A stretch of DNA of 64,000 bases, from the NCBI RefSeq assembly GCF_019957155.1, contig NZ_JAIPME010000002.1, positions 186,001 to 250,000 on the forward strand, in the 5' to 3' direction. Shown here one piece after another: positions 25,520-34,430 of the stretch. The DNA comes from Anaerococcus murdochii. GTDB taxonomy: Bacteria; Bacillota; Clostridia; Tissierellales; Peptoniphilaceae. The translations under genes and the position numbers were made by a program. The stretch's first letter is position 1, and every line of letters begins with the position of its first letter. The notes under the pieces were generated by a model that was given only the letters and a program-made list of their open reading frames with translations, was not told where the DNA came from and ran no database searches.

Positions 25520-26136
25520 TATAACCTCGTTGCTAAGTCTGCTACCCTGGCGAGTCTGTCGCCAAGCCTTTCAAAATATTTAAAAAGTAAAATTTTATTC
25601 GATAATTCTACTGGACCTATCATATCATTTTTATTTTCATCTGCCGCAAAGTTAATGGCATCTATAAATAAGTCGTTATTTATTTGGTCTTTTTCTATTG
25701 TGGTAAGGGCTAAGTCCTTATTGTTGGTCATAAAGGCCTCTATACCATCTTCTAGCATATTTTTTTCATTTTCGATAAATTTTTTAAGAAAAACTATTTC
25801 TTTTTCAGAAAGACCATAGGATTTTAAAATCTCTGCTACGGAATTTAAGTGGCTTGCTATTCTCTTGAAAGTTGAGGCAAGTTTTATTTCCATTTGCAAT
25901 AATCTTAAGTCTTTGGCTACTGGTTGTTGGAGGGCCAAAAGCTCAAAGCAAAACCTCTCTATTCCTGCTGCTCCCCTTCTTATATCGTCATAGAGTTCTA
26001 TGACATGGTCCAAATTTTCATCGTTTTTATTATCAAGATATAGGTCAATCCTGTCATAGGAAATAAGGATTAATTGGCTTACTTCCTTACTCATATCCTT
26101 GATTGATCCCAAATCACTATTAAACCTAGTTCTCAT
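25519..26136 (-). CDS. phoU: PhoU, phosphate signalling protein
   Basis: 205 aa, all-helical, two PhoU repeats with the usual acidic metal-binding patches. It links the Pst transporter to the PhoR kinase and dampens Pho signalling when phosphate is plentiful. The start codon overlaps the pstB stop (TAATG), so translation is coupled. Confidence 0.9.
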   Translation of the reverse strand: MRTRFNSDLGSIKDMSKEVSQLILISYDRIDLYLDNKNDENLDHVIELYDDIRRGAAGIERFCFELLALQQPVAKDLRLLQMEIKLASTFKRIASHLNSVAEILKSYGLSEKEIVFLKKFIENEKNMLEDGIEAFMTNNKDLALTTIEKDQINNDLFIDAINFAADENKNDMIGPVELSNKILLFKYFERLGDRLARVADLATRL

Positions 26137-26999
26137 TATCCAAACCTTCCTGTAATGTAATCTTCAGTCCTCTTATCAGCTGGATCTTCAAAAATCTTTT
26201 TGGTTTGATCCATCTCTATTACCTCTCCTGTAAGGAAGAAGGCTGTTTCGTCTGAAATCCTCGCTGCCTGTTGCATATTGTGGGTTACAATTACAATGGT
26301 GTATTTTTCCTTTAATTGATCCATCAAATCCTCTATGGCAGATGTAGATATAGGGTCAAGGGCACTTGTAGGCTCGTCCATTAGGATTATTTCAGGGTTT
26401 ACTGAAAGGGTTCTCGCTATACAAATCCTTTGTTGCTGGCCACCGGAAAATGACAAGGCGTTTTGGTCGAGTTTGTCCTTGACTTCATCCCAAATTGCAG
26501 CAGCCTTTAGAGAATTTTCTACAATCCCATCTAGGGTGTCCTTATCCCTGATACCGGAAAGCTTTGGCCCATAGGTTATATTGTCATAAACTGACTTAGA
26601 GAAAGGGTTTGGTGCTTGAAAGACCATGCCGACATTCCTACGTAGACTTACGACATCCACGTCTTTTTTATAAATGTCAGCTCCTTCTATTTCTATTAAA
26701 CCTTCTATTTTACACGAATCAACAAGGTCATTCATCCTATTAAAACACTTAAGAGTTGTAGATTTACCACAACCTGAAGGTCCTATGAAGGCAGTAACCT
26801 TGCCCTTTTTGATATCCATATTTATTTTCTTAAGGGCCTTGAAATCTCCATACCATAGGTCTAAGTCTTTGACAAGAATGGCAGTACCCTTATCTTCTAC
26901 ATTTCTTTGGGCAATTATTGATTTATTTTTCTTATTTATTTGCTGGGCCTTTTTGAAGATGTCGTCTCCTAAATGTCCCTTATCTTTTATATTATCCAT
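26136..26999 (-). CDS. pstB: PstB, phosphate transporter ATPase
   Basis: 287 aa. Walker [10 protein letters not shown], signature SFSGGQQQR, Walker [14 protein letters not shown]-loop VTHNMQQA. The family is usually about 250 aa; here a charged extension of roughly 40 residues precedes the first beta strand. The SD AGGAG directly before the ATG at 26999 supports the long start. Confidence 0.93.
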   Translation of the reverse strand: MDNIKDKGHLGDDIFKKAQQINKKNKSIIAQRNVEDKGTAILVKDLDLWYGDFKALKKINMDIKKGKVTAFIGPSGCGKSTTLKCFNRMNDLVDSCKIEGLIEIEGADIYKKDVDVVSLRRNVGMVFQAPNPFSKSVYDNITYGPKLSGIRDKDTLDGIVENSLKAAAIWDEVKDKLDQNALSFSGGQQQRICIARTLSVNPEIILMDEPTSALDPISTSAIEDLMDQLKEKYTIVIVTHNMQQAARISDETAFFLTGEVIEMDQTKKIFEDPADKRTEDYITGRFG

Positions 27000-27007
27000 T
27001 ATTTCTC

Positions 27008-27823
27008 CTAAGCTTTTACAATTTTTTTACTAATCTTTGCTGACACAAAATTTATCAAAACAACAAAGACTAGGAGGAGGACTGCTGTAGCGTAGGCTTC
27101 ATTAACGTGGAAACCTTCTGACGAAAGGACGTACATGTGAACTGCCATTGTCCTTGCAGACTTAAATAAGCCTTTTGGTATATCAGTGTTTGACCCCATG
27201 GTGAAAATTAGGGCGGCTGATTCGCCAACAATCCTGCCTGTTGATAAGAATATTCCTCCAAGAATCCCGTCCATGGCATCAGGGATTATGACCTTAAAAA
27301 TCGTTTGAATCTTTGTGGCACCAAGGGCAAGGGAGGCGTGGGCTTGTAGAGGGTTAACTGTCAAAATCGCCTCCTCAGTTGTCCTTATTATGGTTGGAAG
27401 GACCATGATTGCCACTGTCAAACATCCTGCTAGGAGGGAATACTTCATACCAAGGCCATAGCCTGTCCCTGATACAAAAAACAAGTAACCAAATAGACCG
27501 TAAACAATAGAGGGAATTGATGATAGGATTTCAGTTGAAAACCTAACGGACTTTATAAGAAACTTATTTTTCGCATAGTTAGAAAGATAAATTGCAGTAA
27601 AAATTCCTACAGGAAGGGCAATTATCAAGGTTAAAACTATGGTTATCAAGGTTGTTATAAGAGCAGGCATGAGGGAAACATTTTCTGTAGTATATTTCAT
27701 TTCAAATAAGGATGGGCTAATATTTGGTATGCCCTTGATTAAAATATAGGCGATAATAATCCCCGCCATAGCATAGCCAAGGAGGGTTAGAACCATTATT
27801 AGCCCCTTATAAAATTTACTCAT
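27008..27823 (-). CDS. pstA: PstA, phosphate transporter permease
   Basis: 271 aa with six transmembrane segments. The EAA-type loop is seen in [21 protein letters not shown], which contacts PstB. It sits between pstC (10-nt gap) and pstB in the operon. Confidence 0.92.
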   Translation of the reverse strand: MSKFYKGLIMVLTLLGYAMAGIIIAYILIKGIPNISPSLFEMKYTTENVSLMPALITTLITIVLTLIIALPVGIFTAIYLSNYAKNKFLIKSVRFSTEILSSIPSIVYGLFGYLFFVSGTGYGLGMKYSLLAGCLTVAIMVLPTIIRTTEEAILTVNPLQAHASLALGATKIQTIFKVIIPDAMDGILGGIFLSTGRIVGESAALIFTMGSNTDIPKGLFKSARTMAVHMYVLSSEGFHVNEAYATAVLLLVFVVLINFVSAKISKKIVKA

Positions 27824-27832
27824 AAAAATCTC

Positions 27833-28696
27833 CTATAATCTTTCTTCGGTTTTAGATCTTATAATATTAAATCCAATATTTATTATTAGGATAAAGACAA
27901 ATAAAACCATGCCTGTAGCAATTAGGGCTTGTCTATGGGTACCTGATGCATATCCCATTTCTAGGACGATATTAGTAGTTAGGGTCCTTGCACCTTTTAA
28001 AATTGAAGATGGCATGACTGGTTGGTTACCTATTACAAGATAAACTGCCATGGTCTCGCCTATGGCCCTACCTATGGCAAGGATTATTGATGAAAATATA
28101 CCAGATCTGGCATAAGGCACTAGGATTTTCCTGATAGTTTCTTCCTTTGTTGCCCCAAGGGCGAGAGACCCTGTCATGAAGGTCTTAGGGACTTGCCTTA
28201 AGGAGTTTTCAGAAATATTTACCATGGTTGGCAAAATCATAAAGGCTAGGAGGATTGAAGCTGTTAGCATATTCATACCTGATTTTACATGAAAAATATC
28301 TTTTACTAGGGGCACAAGGACCATCATTGCAAAAAAGCCATATACAACTGATGGAATTGCTGCCATAAGGTTCATCAGAGCTTTAAGGCCTTTGTAGGAT
28401 TTTTTTGCATAGTAGGCCATAAATATTGAAATTGCAAGGCCAAATGGAAGTGCTATTAATGTTGATAAGCTGGTTACTATTAAAGATCCTATGATCATTG
28501 GATATATTCCAAATCTCGGATTGCCTGCAGTTGGTTTCCAAACCTTGCCGGTTACGAATTTTAAAAGTCCGTATTCATTTACAAACTTTACACCTTCAGA
28601 AAATATGAAGAAGATTATAAGTAGTATCAGAAATACGGACATTACTGCAGACAAGAGAAAAATTATTTCGCCAACTTTTTCTCTTATCTTTCCCAT
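27833..28696 (-). CDS. pstC: PstC, phosphate transporter permease
   Basis: 287 aa, six transmembrane segments, EAA loop [20 protein letters not shown]. It starts one base after the pstS stop, so the two are translated together. Confidence 0.92.
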   Translation of the reverse strand: MGKIREKVGEIIFLLSAVMSVFLILLIIFFIFSEGVKFVNEYGLLKFVTGKVWKPTAGNPRFGIYPMIIGSLIVTSLSTLIALPFGLAISIFMAYYAKKSYKGLKALMNLMAAIPSVVYGFFAMMVLVPLVKDIFHVKSGMNMLTASILLAFMILPTMVNISENSLRQVPKTFMTGSLALGATKEETIRKILVPYARSGIFSSIILAIGRAIGETMAVYLVIGNQPVMPSSILKGARTLTTNIVLEMGYASGTHRQALIATGMVLFVFILIINIGFNIIRSKTEERL

Positions 28697-28697
28697 T

Positions 28698-29648
28698 TTA
28701 CTTTCCTAGTTCGCTTGTACTTTTTAGCTCGCCCTTAAAGATTTGTTTAAGTTGGTCCATTGTTAGGTCTTCTACCTTGCTTGCTGGATTTACAACTACT
28801 GCGATACCGTCAGTTGCTATTACTTCTACAGCAAGTTTGTCTTTTTCTTCATCTTTTAATTCTCTTGAGGCCATAGCTATATCTGCTGCTCCGTCGATTA
28901 CTGCTTCTATACCAGCAGAAGAACCTGTTGATTGGATTTCAATCTTGGCATCTGGGTTAAGTTCCTGGTATTTTTCTGCCATTTTTTGCATAAGTGGGGT
29001 TACAGATGTAGAACCAGCTACTGTGAGGGTACCAGAAAGTTTAGCTGGTTCATATTTCTCTGTATCCTTTAGTGGAACATAGCCTTCTTCTAAGGTGAGG
29101 ACTTGGGCTTCTTCTGATAAGCAGAATTTTAAAAAGTCTTTGGCTAGGTCATTTATTTCAGCTTCTTTGAAAGCTAGGTTAAATGGGCGAGAAATTTTGT
29201 AAGCGCCATTTACTATATTTTCTTCGGTGGCTTCCACGCCTTCGATTTTTACTGCTTTTACAGTATCATTTAGGGATCCTAGGGAAATATAGCCTATAGC
29301 TTCAGCATCTTGGCTTACTGTTTGCATAACAGCGTTGGTTGAGTTTTGTACGATGGCTTCTTGGGTTGTCATATCTTCCTTAGAGCCATCAACTTCTTCT
29401 TCAAGTCCAACAAGTTCTATAAAAGCACCTCTTGTACCTGAACCTTCTTCTCTAGATACAACTGTGAAATCATAATCTTCTTGATTTGCTGTTTCAGTTG
29501 ATGCCTCTTTTTCTGCTGGTGCTTCTGCTGTTTCAGTTGTTTCTGTTTCAGCTGGTTTTTCTTCAGCCTTTTGATCTTTGCCACATCCAGAAAGGATAAG
29601 TCCAAGTGAAAGTGTTGCTGCTAGTATCTTCTTATTTGTAATTTTCAT
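28698..29648 (-). CDS. pstS: PstS, phosphate-binding lipoprotein, circularly permuted
   Basis: 316 aa. Lipoprotein signal peptide with lipobox LSGC (Cys22) and an acidic Ala/Glu/Thr linker to about residue 57. Normal PstS runs from VAGSTSVTPL through IFxGE to VVSREEGSGTR and ends near EGYxPL. Here the order is reversed: VVSREEGSGTRGAF at 63-76, EEGYVPL at 188-193, then GTLTVAGSTSVTPLM at 206-220, TGSSAGI, ASREL, and the protein ends at IFKGELKSTSELGK (303-316). Both lobes and all expected phosphate-contact motifs are present, joined by a short KDTEKYEPAKLS linker. First gene of the pst operon, with SD AAGGAG. The binding role is kept by inference. Confidence 0.93.
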   Translation of the reverse strand: MKITNKKILAATLSLGLILSGCGKDQKAEEKPAETETTETAEAPAEKEASTETANQEDYDFTVVSREEGSGTRGAFIELVGLEEEVDGSKEDMTTQEAIVQNSTNAVMQTVSQDAEAIGYISLGSLNDTVKAVKIEGVEATEENIVNGAYKISRPFNLAFKEAEINDLAKDFLKFCLSEEAQVLTLEEGYVPLKDTEKYEPAKLSGTLTVAGSTSVTPLMQKMAEKYQELNPDAKIEIQSTGSSAGIEAVIDGAADIAMASRELKDEEKDKLAVEVIATDGIAVVVNPASKVEDLTMDQLKQIFKGELKSTSELGK

Positions 29649-29680
29649 TTTAATCTCCTTAAGTTTTTTAACTTAAGTCT

Positions 29681-29686
29681 ATAATA
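29681..29686 (-). promoter_or_regulatory. Putative -10 element of the pst operon
   Basis: TATTAT on the minus strand, about 30 nt before the pstS start and about 20 bp downstream of the PHO box. No good -35 is present, as expected for an activator-dependent promoter. Confidence 0.55.
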
Positions 29687-29706
29687 CTATGTCATTATTC
29701 GAGAGT

Positions 29707-29735
29707 TTTTAAATCTTTGTAAAACTTATGTAAAA
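29707..29735 (-). promoter_or_regulatory. PHO box upstream of pstS
   Basis: Read on the minus strand there are two TTTTACA units (29729-29735, 29718-29724) and a third, degenerate TTTAAAA (29707-29713), each exactly 11 bp apart. This is the direct-repeat TT(A/C/T)ACA pattern bound by PhoP in Gram-positive bacteria. It fits autoregulation by the phoPR genes at the end of the operon. Confidence 0.75.
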
Positions 29736-29743
29736 TAAAGCAT

Positions 29744-29768
29744 AAAAAAAGACGAGGATTTCCTCGCC
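29744..29768 (-). terminator. Terminator of the nucleobase permease gene
   Basis: On the minus strand a stem CGAGGA/TCCTCG (29753-29766) is extended by weaker pairs, then followed by seven T. It lies between the permease stop and the pst promoter. Confidence 0.85.
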
Positions 29769-29786
29769 TAAAAATTATTATTTTTC

Positions 29787-31172
29787 TTAATCAGCTATTA
29801 CTTCATCAAGGACTGTTTCTTGTCTCTTATCGGCATCTGTTTCTGGAATCATTACATTCATCAAAATTGATGTGAGGGCAGCAAGGACTACTGGCGATAC
29901 ACCGATTGCGTTTTTAAGAGCTTCTGGCATAAAAGTTATGCCTGCAGATTCAGCAGTTGTAACTATAGTTGTAAAACCAAAACCAATAGCAATGGCGATT
30001 CCTACTATAGAAGTATTTCTCACTGTGAGTGGCTGTTCAGTTATCATCCTAATTCCGTTCATAGTGATCGCTGCAAATACTGAAAGGGTTGCACCACCTA
30101 CTACAGGTGCTGGGATGGTTGTTAGTAATGAAGATATTTTTGGCATAAAGCCTGCCACTAGAATAATCAAACCTGCTTGGAAAAACACTCTCCTATTAAT
30201 AACCTTATTTACTGATACGATGCCAACGTTTTGTGAGAATGTAGCTGTTGGAAGACATCCTATAAAGGCACCTATAACATTTGCCACACCAAAACCTACA
30301 ATTCCTCCCCTGAGCTCATCGTCTGTAGGGTTTCTATCCATACCACCGATGGTGGTTGATGACATATCGCCAATTCCTTCTATACATGTAACCATAAAGA
30401 TGATTACAAAGGAAATTATGGCTGATGGTTCAAATTTTATGCCAAAGTGAAGTGGAGCTGCTACTGATAACCAACCTGCTTCCCTAACTGGTGATAGGTC
30501 TACCATATCAAAGAAAAATGCTATGATATAGCCAACAACCATGGCAAATAATACTGAAGCAAGTTTGGTAATGCCCTTGCCAAAATGGTTAAGACCAACA
30601 TTTACAAGAAGGGTGATTATACCTACAAGCCAATATTGCCATGCTCCCCAACCTGGGGCCATAACTGATCCTGCTCCACCCATATTTGTAATAGCAACTG
30701 GATATAGGGTAAGGCCTATAGCCAAAACTACAGTTCCTGATACAAGTGGTGGGAAAAATGGTGTTATGTATTTAAGGGCAAGGCCAAATACTATAGAAAC
30801 AATAGCTCCTATTAATTGACTTCCTAAAACTACGGCCACAATTCCAGCAGGACCTGCTGATTCAAATTGACCACAAAGGGCAATCATGGTTGGCACATAT
30901 GGGAAGGCTACACCATAAATCATAGGTAATTTACTACCCAAAATTCCAATTGGGTAAAGCATCAAAAATGAAGTAAGGGCTGAGCCTATAAGGGCCATCT
31001 GGACAAGGATAATGCTATCAGCGTGGCTAAGGCCTGCTGCATCAGCAAAGATCAAAGCTGGAGCTACACAACCGGCAATCATAGCGATTACGTGTTGAAG
31101 TGCAAGTGGGAAGGCTTCTTTGAAAGAAACTTTGCCTTCAAATTGAAACAATTCTTTAAATTTACTTTCCAT
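29787..31172 (-). CDS. NCS2-family nucleobase permease (xanthine/uracil type)
   Basis: 461 aa with about 12-14 transmembrane segments. NCS2 hallmarks are the central CIEGIGDMSSTT and the C-terminal-half ATFSQNVGIVSVNKV. It imports a purine or pyrimidine base with H+ or Na+. The TFSQNVG motif points toward the xanthine/urate side rather than UraA, but this cannot be settled by eye. It is monocistronic, with a terminator-like hairpin in its leader and a clear terminator after it. SD AGGAGAG. Confidence 0.85.
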   Translation of the reverse strand: MESKFKELFQFEGKVSFKEAFPLALQHVIAMIAGCVAPALIFADAAGLSHADSIILVQMALIGSALTSFLMLYPIGILGSKLPMIYGVAFPYVPTMIALCGQFESAGPAGIVAVVLGSQLIGAIVSIVFGLALKYITPFFPPLVSGTVVLAIGLTLYPVAITNMGGAGSVMAPGWGAWQYWLVGIITLLVNVGLNHFGKGITKLASVLFAMVVGYIIAFFFDMVDLSPVREAGWLSVAAPLHFGIKFEPSAIISFVIIFMVTCIEGIGDMSSTTIGGMDRNPTDDELRGGIVGFGVANVIGAFIGCLPTATFSQNVGIVSVNKVINRRVFFQAGLIILVAGFMPKISSLLTTIPAPVVGGATLSVFAAITMNGIRMITEQPLTVRNTSIVGIAIAIGFGFTTIVTTAESAGITFMPEALKNAIGVSPVVLAALTSILMNVMIPETDADKRQETVLDEVIAD

Positions 31173-31202
31173 TATCTCTCCTATTTTTTATTTTGGACAA
31201 AG

Positions 31203-31223
31203 AAAAAGCCACCAATAGGTGAC
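31203..31223 (-). terminator. Terminator-like hairpin in the permease leader
   Basis: On the minus strand GTCACC, loop TATT, GGTGGC (31208-31223) is followed by TTTTT. It ends about 30 nt before the permease start codon, where no upstream gene on that strand needs terminating. This is the position of an attenuator in a riboregulated gene. I could not match the upstream leader to a purine riboswitch or PyrR site. Confidence 0.5.
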
Positions 31224-31466
31224 AAGCTTATTCATTTATCCTAGTTCTTTTTGAAATGGCTAGTATAAGTATGTATAAATCCAAAATTTATTTCTACCAT
31301 TTCTAGATAAGTTATACAGTTAAAATCCCTTAAGTCAAGTTATTTCTAAGCCTTATTTTTTATGGTAATTTCAAAAGAAAATTTTAGTTTTATACAATTT
31401 TTATTTTTCTATAAAAGAAGTAAAATAGAAGAATAATAGCGAAAAATAGAAGATGGAGAATTAATA

Positions 31467-32474
31467 ATGAAATTAGTAATACCAGAAGCTTACAAGTCAA
31501 ATGAGGACCTTTACAGGACTCAGGTTTTAATAAAGGAAATAAAAGATTATTTTCAAATCAACCTTGCCAACAATTTAAATTTAAAAAGGGTATCTGCACC
31601 TCTTTTTGTATCAAAAAAATCAGGTCTTAACGACAACCTAAATGGCGTGGAGAAACCTGTTTCCTTCAATCTCCCAGAGGCTGATAATGAAGAAATGGAG
31701 ATTGTCCATTCCTTAGCCAAGTGGAAGAGATATGCCCTTATGGAATATAAATTCAAAGTCCATGAAGGTTTATATACAGATATGAATGCCATCAGAGCTT
31801 GCGAAGAGCCTGACAATACTCATTCATTTTATGTAGACCAATGGGATTGGGAAAAAATAATCGATAAGGACGATAGAAACGAAACCTACCTTAAACAAAC
31901 TGTAGAAACAATCTACAGAACAATGAAAAGTCTTGATGAATATCTTTGCGGACTTATACCTACAAGGAGTAAACTCTTAAAAGATCAAATTAGGTTTATT
32001 ACCAGTCAAGAACTCCTTGATATGTATCCAGATAAGGATGCCAAGGAAAGAGAAAGACTTGCAGTAAAAGAATTTGGTTCAATATTCTTATTACAAATTG
32101 GCGACCTCTTATCAAATGGTGAAAAACACGATGGCAGAGCTCCAGACTATGATGACTGGCTTTTAAATGGTGATATAATCGTCTACAATCCAGTCCTTGA
32201 TGATGCCCTAGAGCTTTCCTCAATGGGTATCAGAGTCGATAGCTTTAGGTTAAATGAGCAATTAAAGCAATCTGGCAACCTTGATAGACTAAAATACGAC
32301 TACCACAGGATGCTCCTTGACGATAAGCTCCCACAAACCATAGGTGGTGGTATAGGCCAATCAAGACTTTGTATGTTCTTTTTACAAAAAGCCCACATCG
32401 GTGAAGTCCAAGTATCCTACTGGCCAGACGACCAAAGAAGAACCCTTGCAAACAAGGGAATCCAACTCTTATAA
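31467..32474 (+). CDS. asnA: AsnA, aspartate-ammonia ligase
   Basis: 335 aa, full length for the class II synthetase-like AsnA family. It makes asparagine from aspartate, ammonia and ATP. Recognisable are SFYVDQWDWEK and the C-terminal GGGIGQSRLCMFFL (motif 3 like). SD GGAG lies about 10 nt before the ATG. It is transcribed divergently from the permease, and no T-box leader was found in the short upstream region. Confidence 0.95.
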   Translation: MKLVIPEAYKSNEDLYRTQVLIKEIKDYFQINLANNLNLKRVSAPLFVSKKSGLNDNLNGVEKPVSFNLPEADNEEMEIVHSLAKWKRYALMEYKFKVHEGLYTDMNAIRACEEPDNTHSFYVDQWDWEKIIDKDDRNETYLKQTVETIYRTMKSLDEYLCGLIPTRSKLLKDQIRFITSQELLDMYPDKDAKERERLAVKEFGSIFLLQIGDLLSNGEKHDGRAPDYDDWLLNGDIIVYNPVLDDALELSSMGIRVDSFRLNEQLKQSGNLDRLKYDYHRMLLDDKLPQTIGGGIGQSRLCMFFLQKAHIGEVQVSYWPDDQRRTLANKGIQLL

Positions 32475-32482
32475 AATAAAAA

Positions 32483-32557
32483 AAAAGTGAGAAAATTACC
32501 AGCTCCAATAGTTAAATAAAAATAACTTATTGGCAGTTAAAAATTTTTCTCGCTTTT
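32483..32557. terminator. Bidirectional terminator between asnA and recQ
   Basis: A long hairpin: an outer arm AAAAGTGAGAAAA pairs with TTTTTCTCGCTTTTT, and an inner CCAATAGTTA pairs with TAACTTATTGG. T-tracts occur on both strands, suiting the two convergent genes. Confidence 0.75.
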
Positions 32558-32587
32558 TCTTTGAAAATTTTTATAAGTTTAATTTTT

Positions 32588-34384
32588 TTAATTATCTCTG
32601 AGGTATTCCTTGATTTCTGCTATGAAAATATCCCCATATTGGATGAGTTTTTTCTCTCCGACTCCCTTGATTCTCAGGAATTCTTCCTCGTTTTTTGGCT
32701 TATTTATAGCCATGTCCTTTAGGGATTGATCAGAAAAAATTATAAAAGGTGGGATTTTTCTTAGTTTTGAAAGATCAAGCCTAACTTTCTTAAGCCTATC
32801 AAACAGAGCTTGGTCGGCTTGGCTGGCTAAATCTTGCTCTTTATGTTTGACGGATTTTTTAACTTCGGTCTTTCTTGCATAAAACCTTACCTTGGAAAAT
32901 AAAATATCCTTGGATTTTTCAGTAAGGGCAAGGACTGGATAATCAAGACCAACGACCTTAATATAGCCATCTGCAATCAAAACCCCAATCAAATCTTTTA
33001 TCTCTTCGGCGGATTTATCTTTCATGATGCCATAGGTAGATATATTTTCAAGATCCTTTTCTCTGGCATTTTTATTTTTTGACCCCTTTAGGCAATCAAC
33101 AACTGTACTTATCCCGTACTTTTGGTCGAGCCTAAAGATACATGATAGGATTTTTTGAGCATCGATAGTCTTATCTTCTTTTTTTATATCATCCAAACAA
33201 TTGGAACAAAAATCGCAATCGCCCTCGTAGTCTTGGCCAAAATATTCAAGGATAAAGGCCCTAAGGCACTTATTTGTATTGACGTAATTTATAATTGTCT
33301 GAAGCTTTTCAAGTTGGATTTTCCTGTAGGCAAGGTTACTGCTTTGGTTTATCAGGTGCTTATTTATAATAATATCCTGGGCAGAATAAAGAAGGATACA
33401 ATCGGCATCTTCTCCGTCCCTACCAGCACGGCCTGCCTCTTGGTAGTAGGATTCCATATCCTTTGGCATATTGTAATGGATAACAAAACCCACATTTGAC
33501 TTATCAATCCCCATGCCAAAGGCATTTGTAGCTACAACTAGGTCTTTTTTATCAAAAATAAAATCTTCCTGGGCCTTTTTCCTCTCAGCCTCACTAAGGC
33601 CTGCGTGGTATTTGGTCACACTTAGGCCTGCGGCTGCCAAATATCTTTGGAGTTTGTCAACCCTGTTTCTAGTTGATGCATAAATAATTCCAGATTTTCC
33701 CTGGCGGTCTTCCAGATAGGCTTTTAGAAATCTAAGCTTATCCTTTGGTTTTCTTACTATAAATTTTAAGTTTGGCCTGTCAAAACCAGTCACTTTCACA
33801 AAAGGATCTTTAAGGGCCAGATTATTTATGATATCTTCCCTAACTTCTTTGGTGGCTGTGGCTGTAAAGGCTGCTATTTGAACATGAGGTCCAATAATAT
33901 TATAAAGGTCAGCAATTAATTTATAAGAAGGCCTAAAATCGTGGCCCCATTGGGAAATACAATGGGCCTCATCAACTGCCACAAAAGATAGGTTAATATC
34001 CCTCAAAAAGTCCCTAAAAAACTCATTATCTAGCCTTTCTGGAGAAATATAAAGGAGTTTGATTTTTCCCATTCTAACATCATTTAGAGTATCGATATAA
34101 GTTTCAAAATCAAGGCTTGAATTAATAAAACTTGCCTCAATTCCATCTTCCCTTAGGGCATCAACCTGGTCTTTCATGAGGCTGATTAAGGGCGAGATTA
34201 CAAGGGTAAGCCCATCTTTCATAAGGGCTGGAAGCTGATAACAAATCGACTTGCCCCCTCCTGTTGGCAAAACTCCCAATACATCTCTTCCCTCTAGGAT
34301 TTTTTCTATAATTTCCCTTTGCCCCTTCCTAAAAGAGTCAAAACCGAAATATTTTTTTAAATTACTCGTGATTTTTTCTGTCAT
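32588..34384 (-). CDS. recQ: RecQ, ATP-dependent DNA helicase
   Basis: 598 aa. Motif I LPTGGGKSICYQ, DEAH box in VDEAHCISQWGHDFRPSY (the RecQ aromatic-rich loop), helicase C motifs ATNAFGMGIDKSNV and QEAGRAGRDGE, a zinc-binding RQC part with C-x17-C-x2-C-x2-C type cysteines (CLRAF ... CDFCSNC), and a C-terminal HRDC domain. It unwinds 3'-5' and acts in recombination and fork repair. Convergent with asnA. Confidence 0.95.
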   Translation of the reverse strand: MTEKITSNLKKYFGFDSFRKGQREIIEKILEGRDVLGVLPTGGGKSICYQLPALMKDGLTLVISPLISLMKDQVDALREDGIEASFINSSLDFETYIDTLNDVRMGKIKLLYISPERLDNEFFRDFLRDINLSFVAVDEAHCISQWGHDFRPSYKLIADLYNIIGPHVQIAAFTATATKEVREDIINNLALKDPFVKVTGFDRPNLKFIVRKPKDKLRFLKAYLEDRQGKSGIIYASTRNRVDKLQRYLAAAGLSVTKYHAGLSEAERKKAQEDFIFDKKDLVVATNAFGMGIDKSNVGFVIHYNMPKDMESYYQEAGRAGRDGEDADCILLYSAQDIIINKHLINQSSNLAYRKIQLEKLQTIINYVNTNKCLRAFILEYFGQDYEGDCDFCSNCLDDIKKEDKTIDAQKILSCIFRLDQKYGISTVVDCLKGSKNKNAREKDLENISTYGIMKDKSAEEIKDLIGVLIADGYIKVVGLDYPVLALTEKSKDILFSKVRFYARKTEVKKSVKHKEQDLASQADQALFDRLKKVRLDLSKLRKIPPFIIFSDQSLKDMAINKPKNEEEFLRIKGVGEKKLIQYGDIFIAEIKEYLRDN

Positions 34385-34393
34385 ATTTTTCCT

Positions 34394-34430
34394 AAAAAAA
34401 ATAATTAAGCCCTAGGACCTAATTATTTTC
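34394..34430 (-). terminator. Terminator after the DUF4097-like gene
   Basis: On the minus strand ATAATTA...TAATTAT (34401-34426), with an inner GG/CC-rich palindrome, is followed by T-tracts. It overlaps the stop codon of the DUF4097-like gene and separates it from recQ. Confidence 0.6.

Noticed and set aside
31261-31330. Purine riboswitch near the permease, because of a TTTCTACC string
   Set aside because: That string is on the opposite strand to the permease, and the other conserved core elements and the three-way junction are absent.
31380-31466. T-box leader for asnA
   Set aside because: The upstream region is short and lacks the conserved T-box sequence and a terminator.
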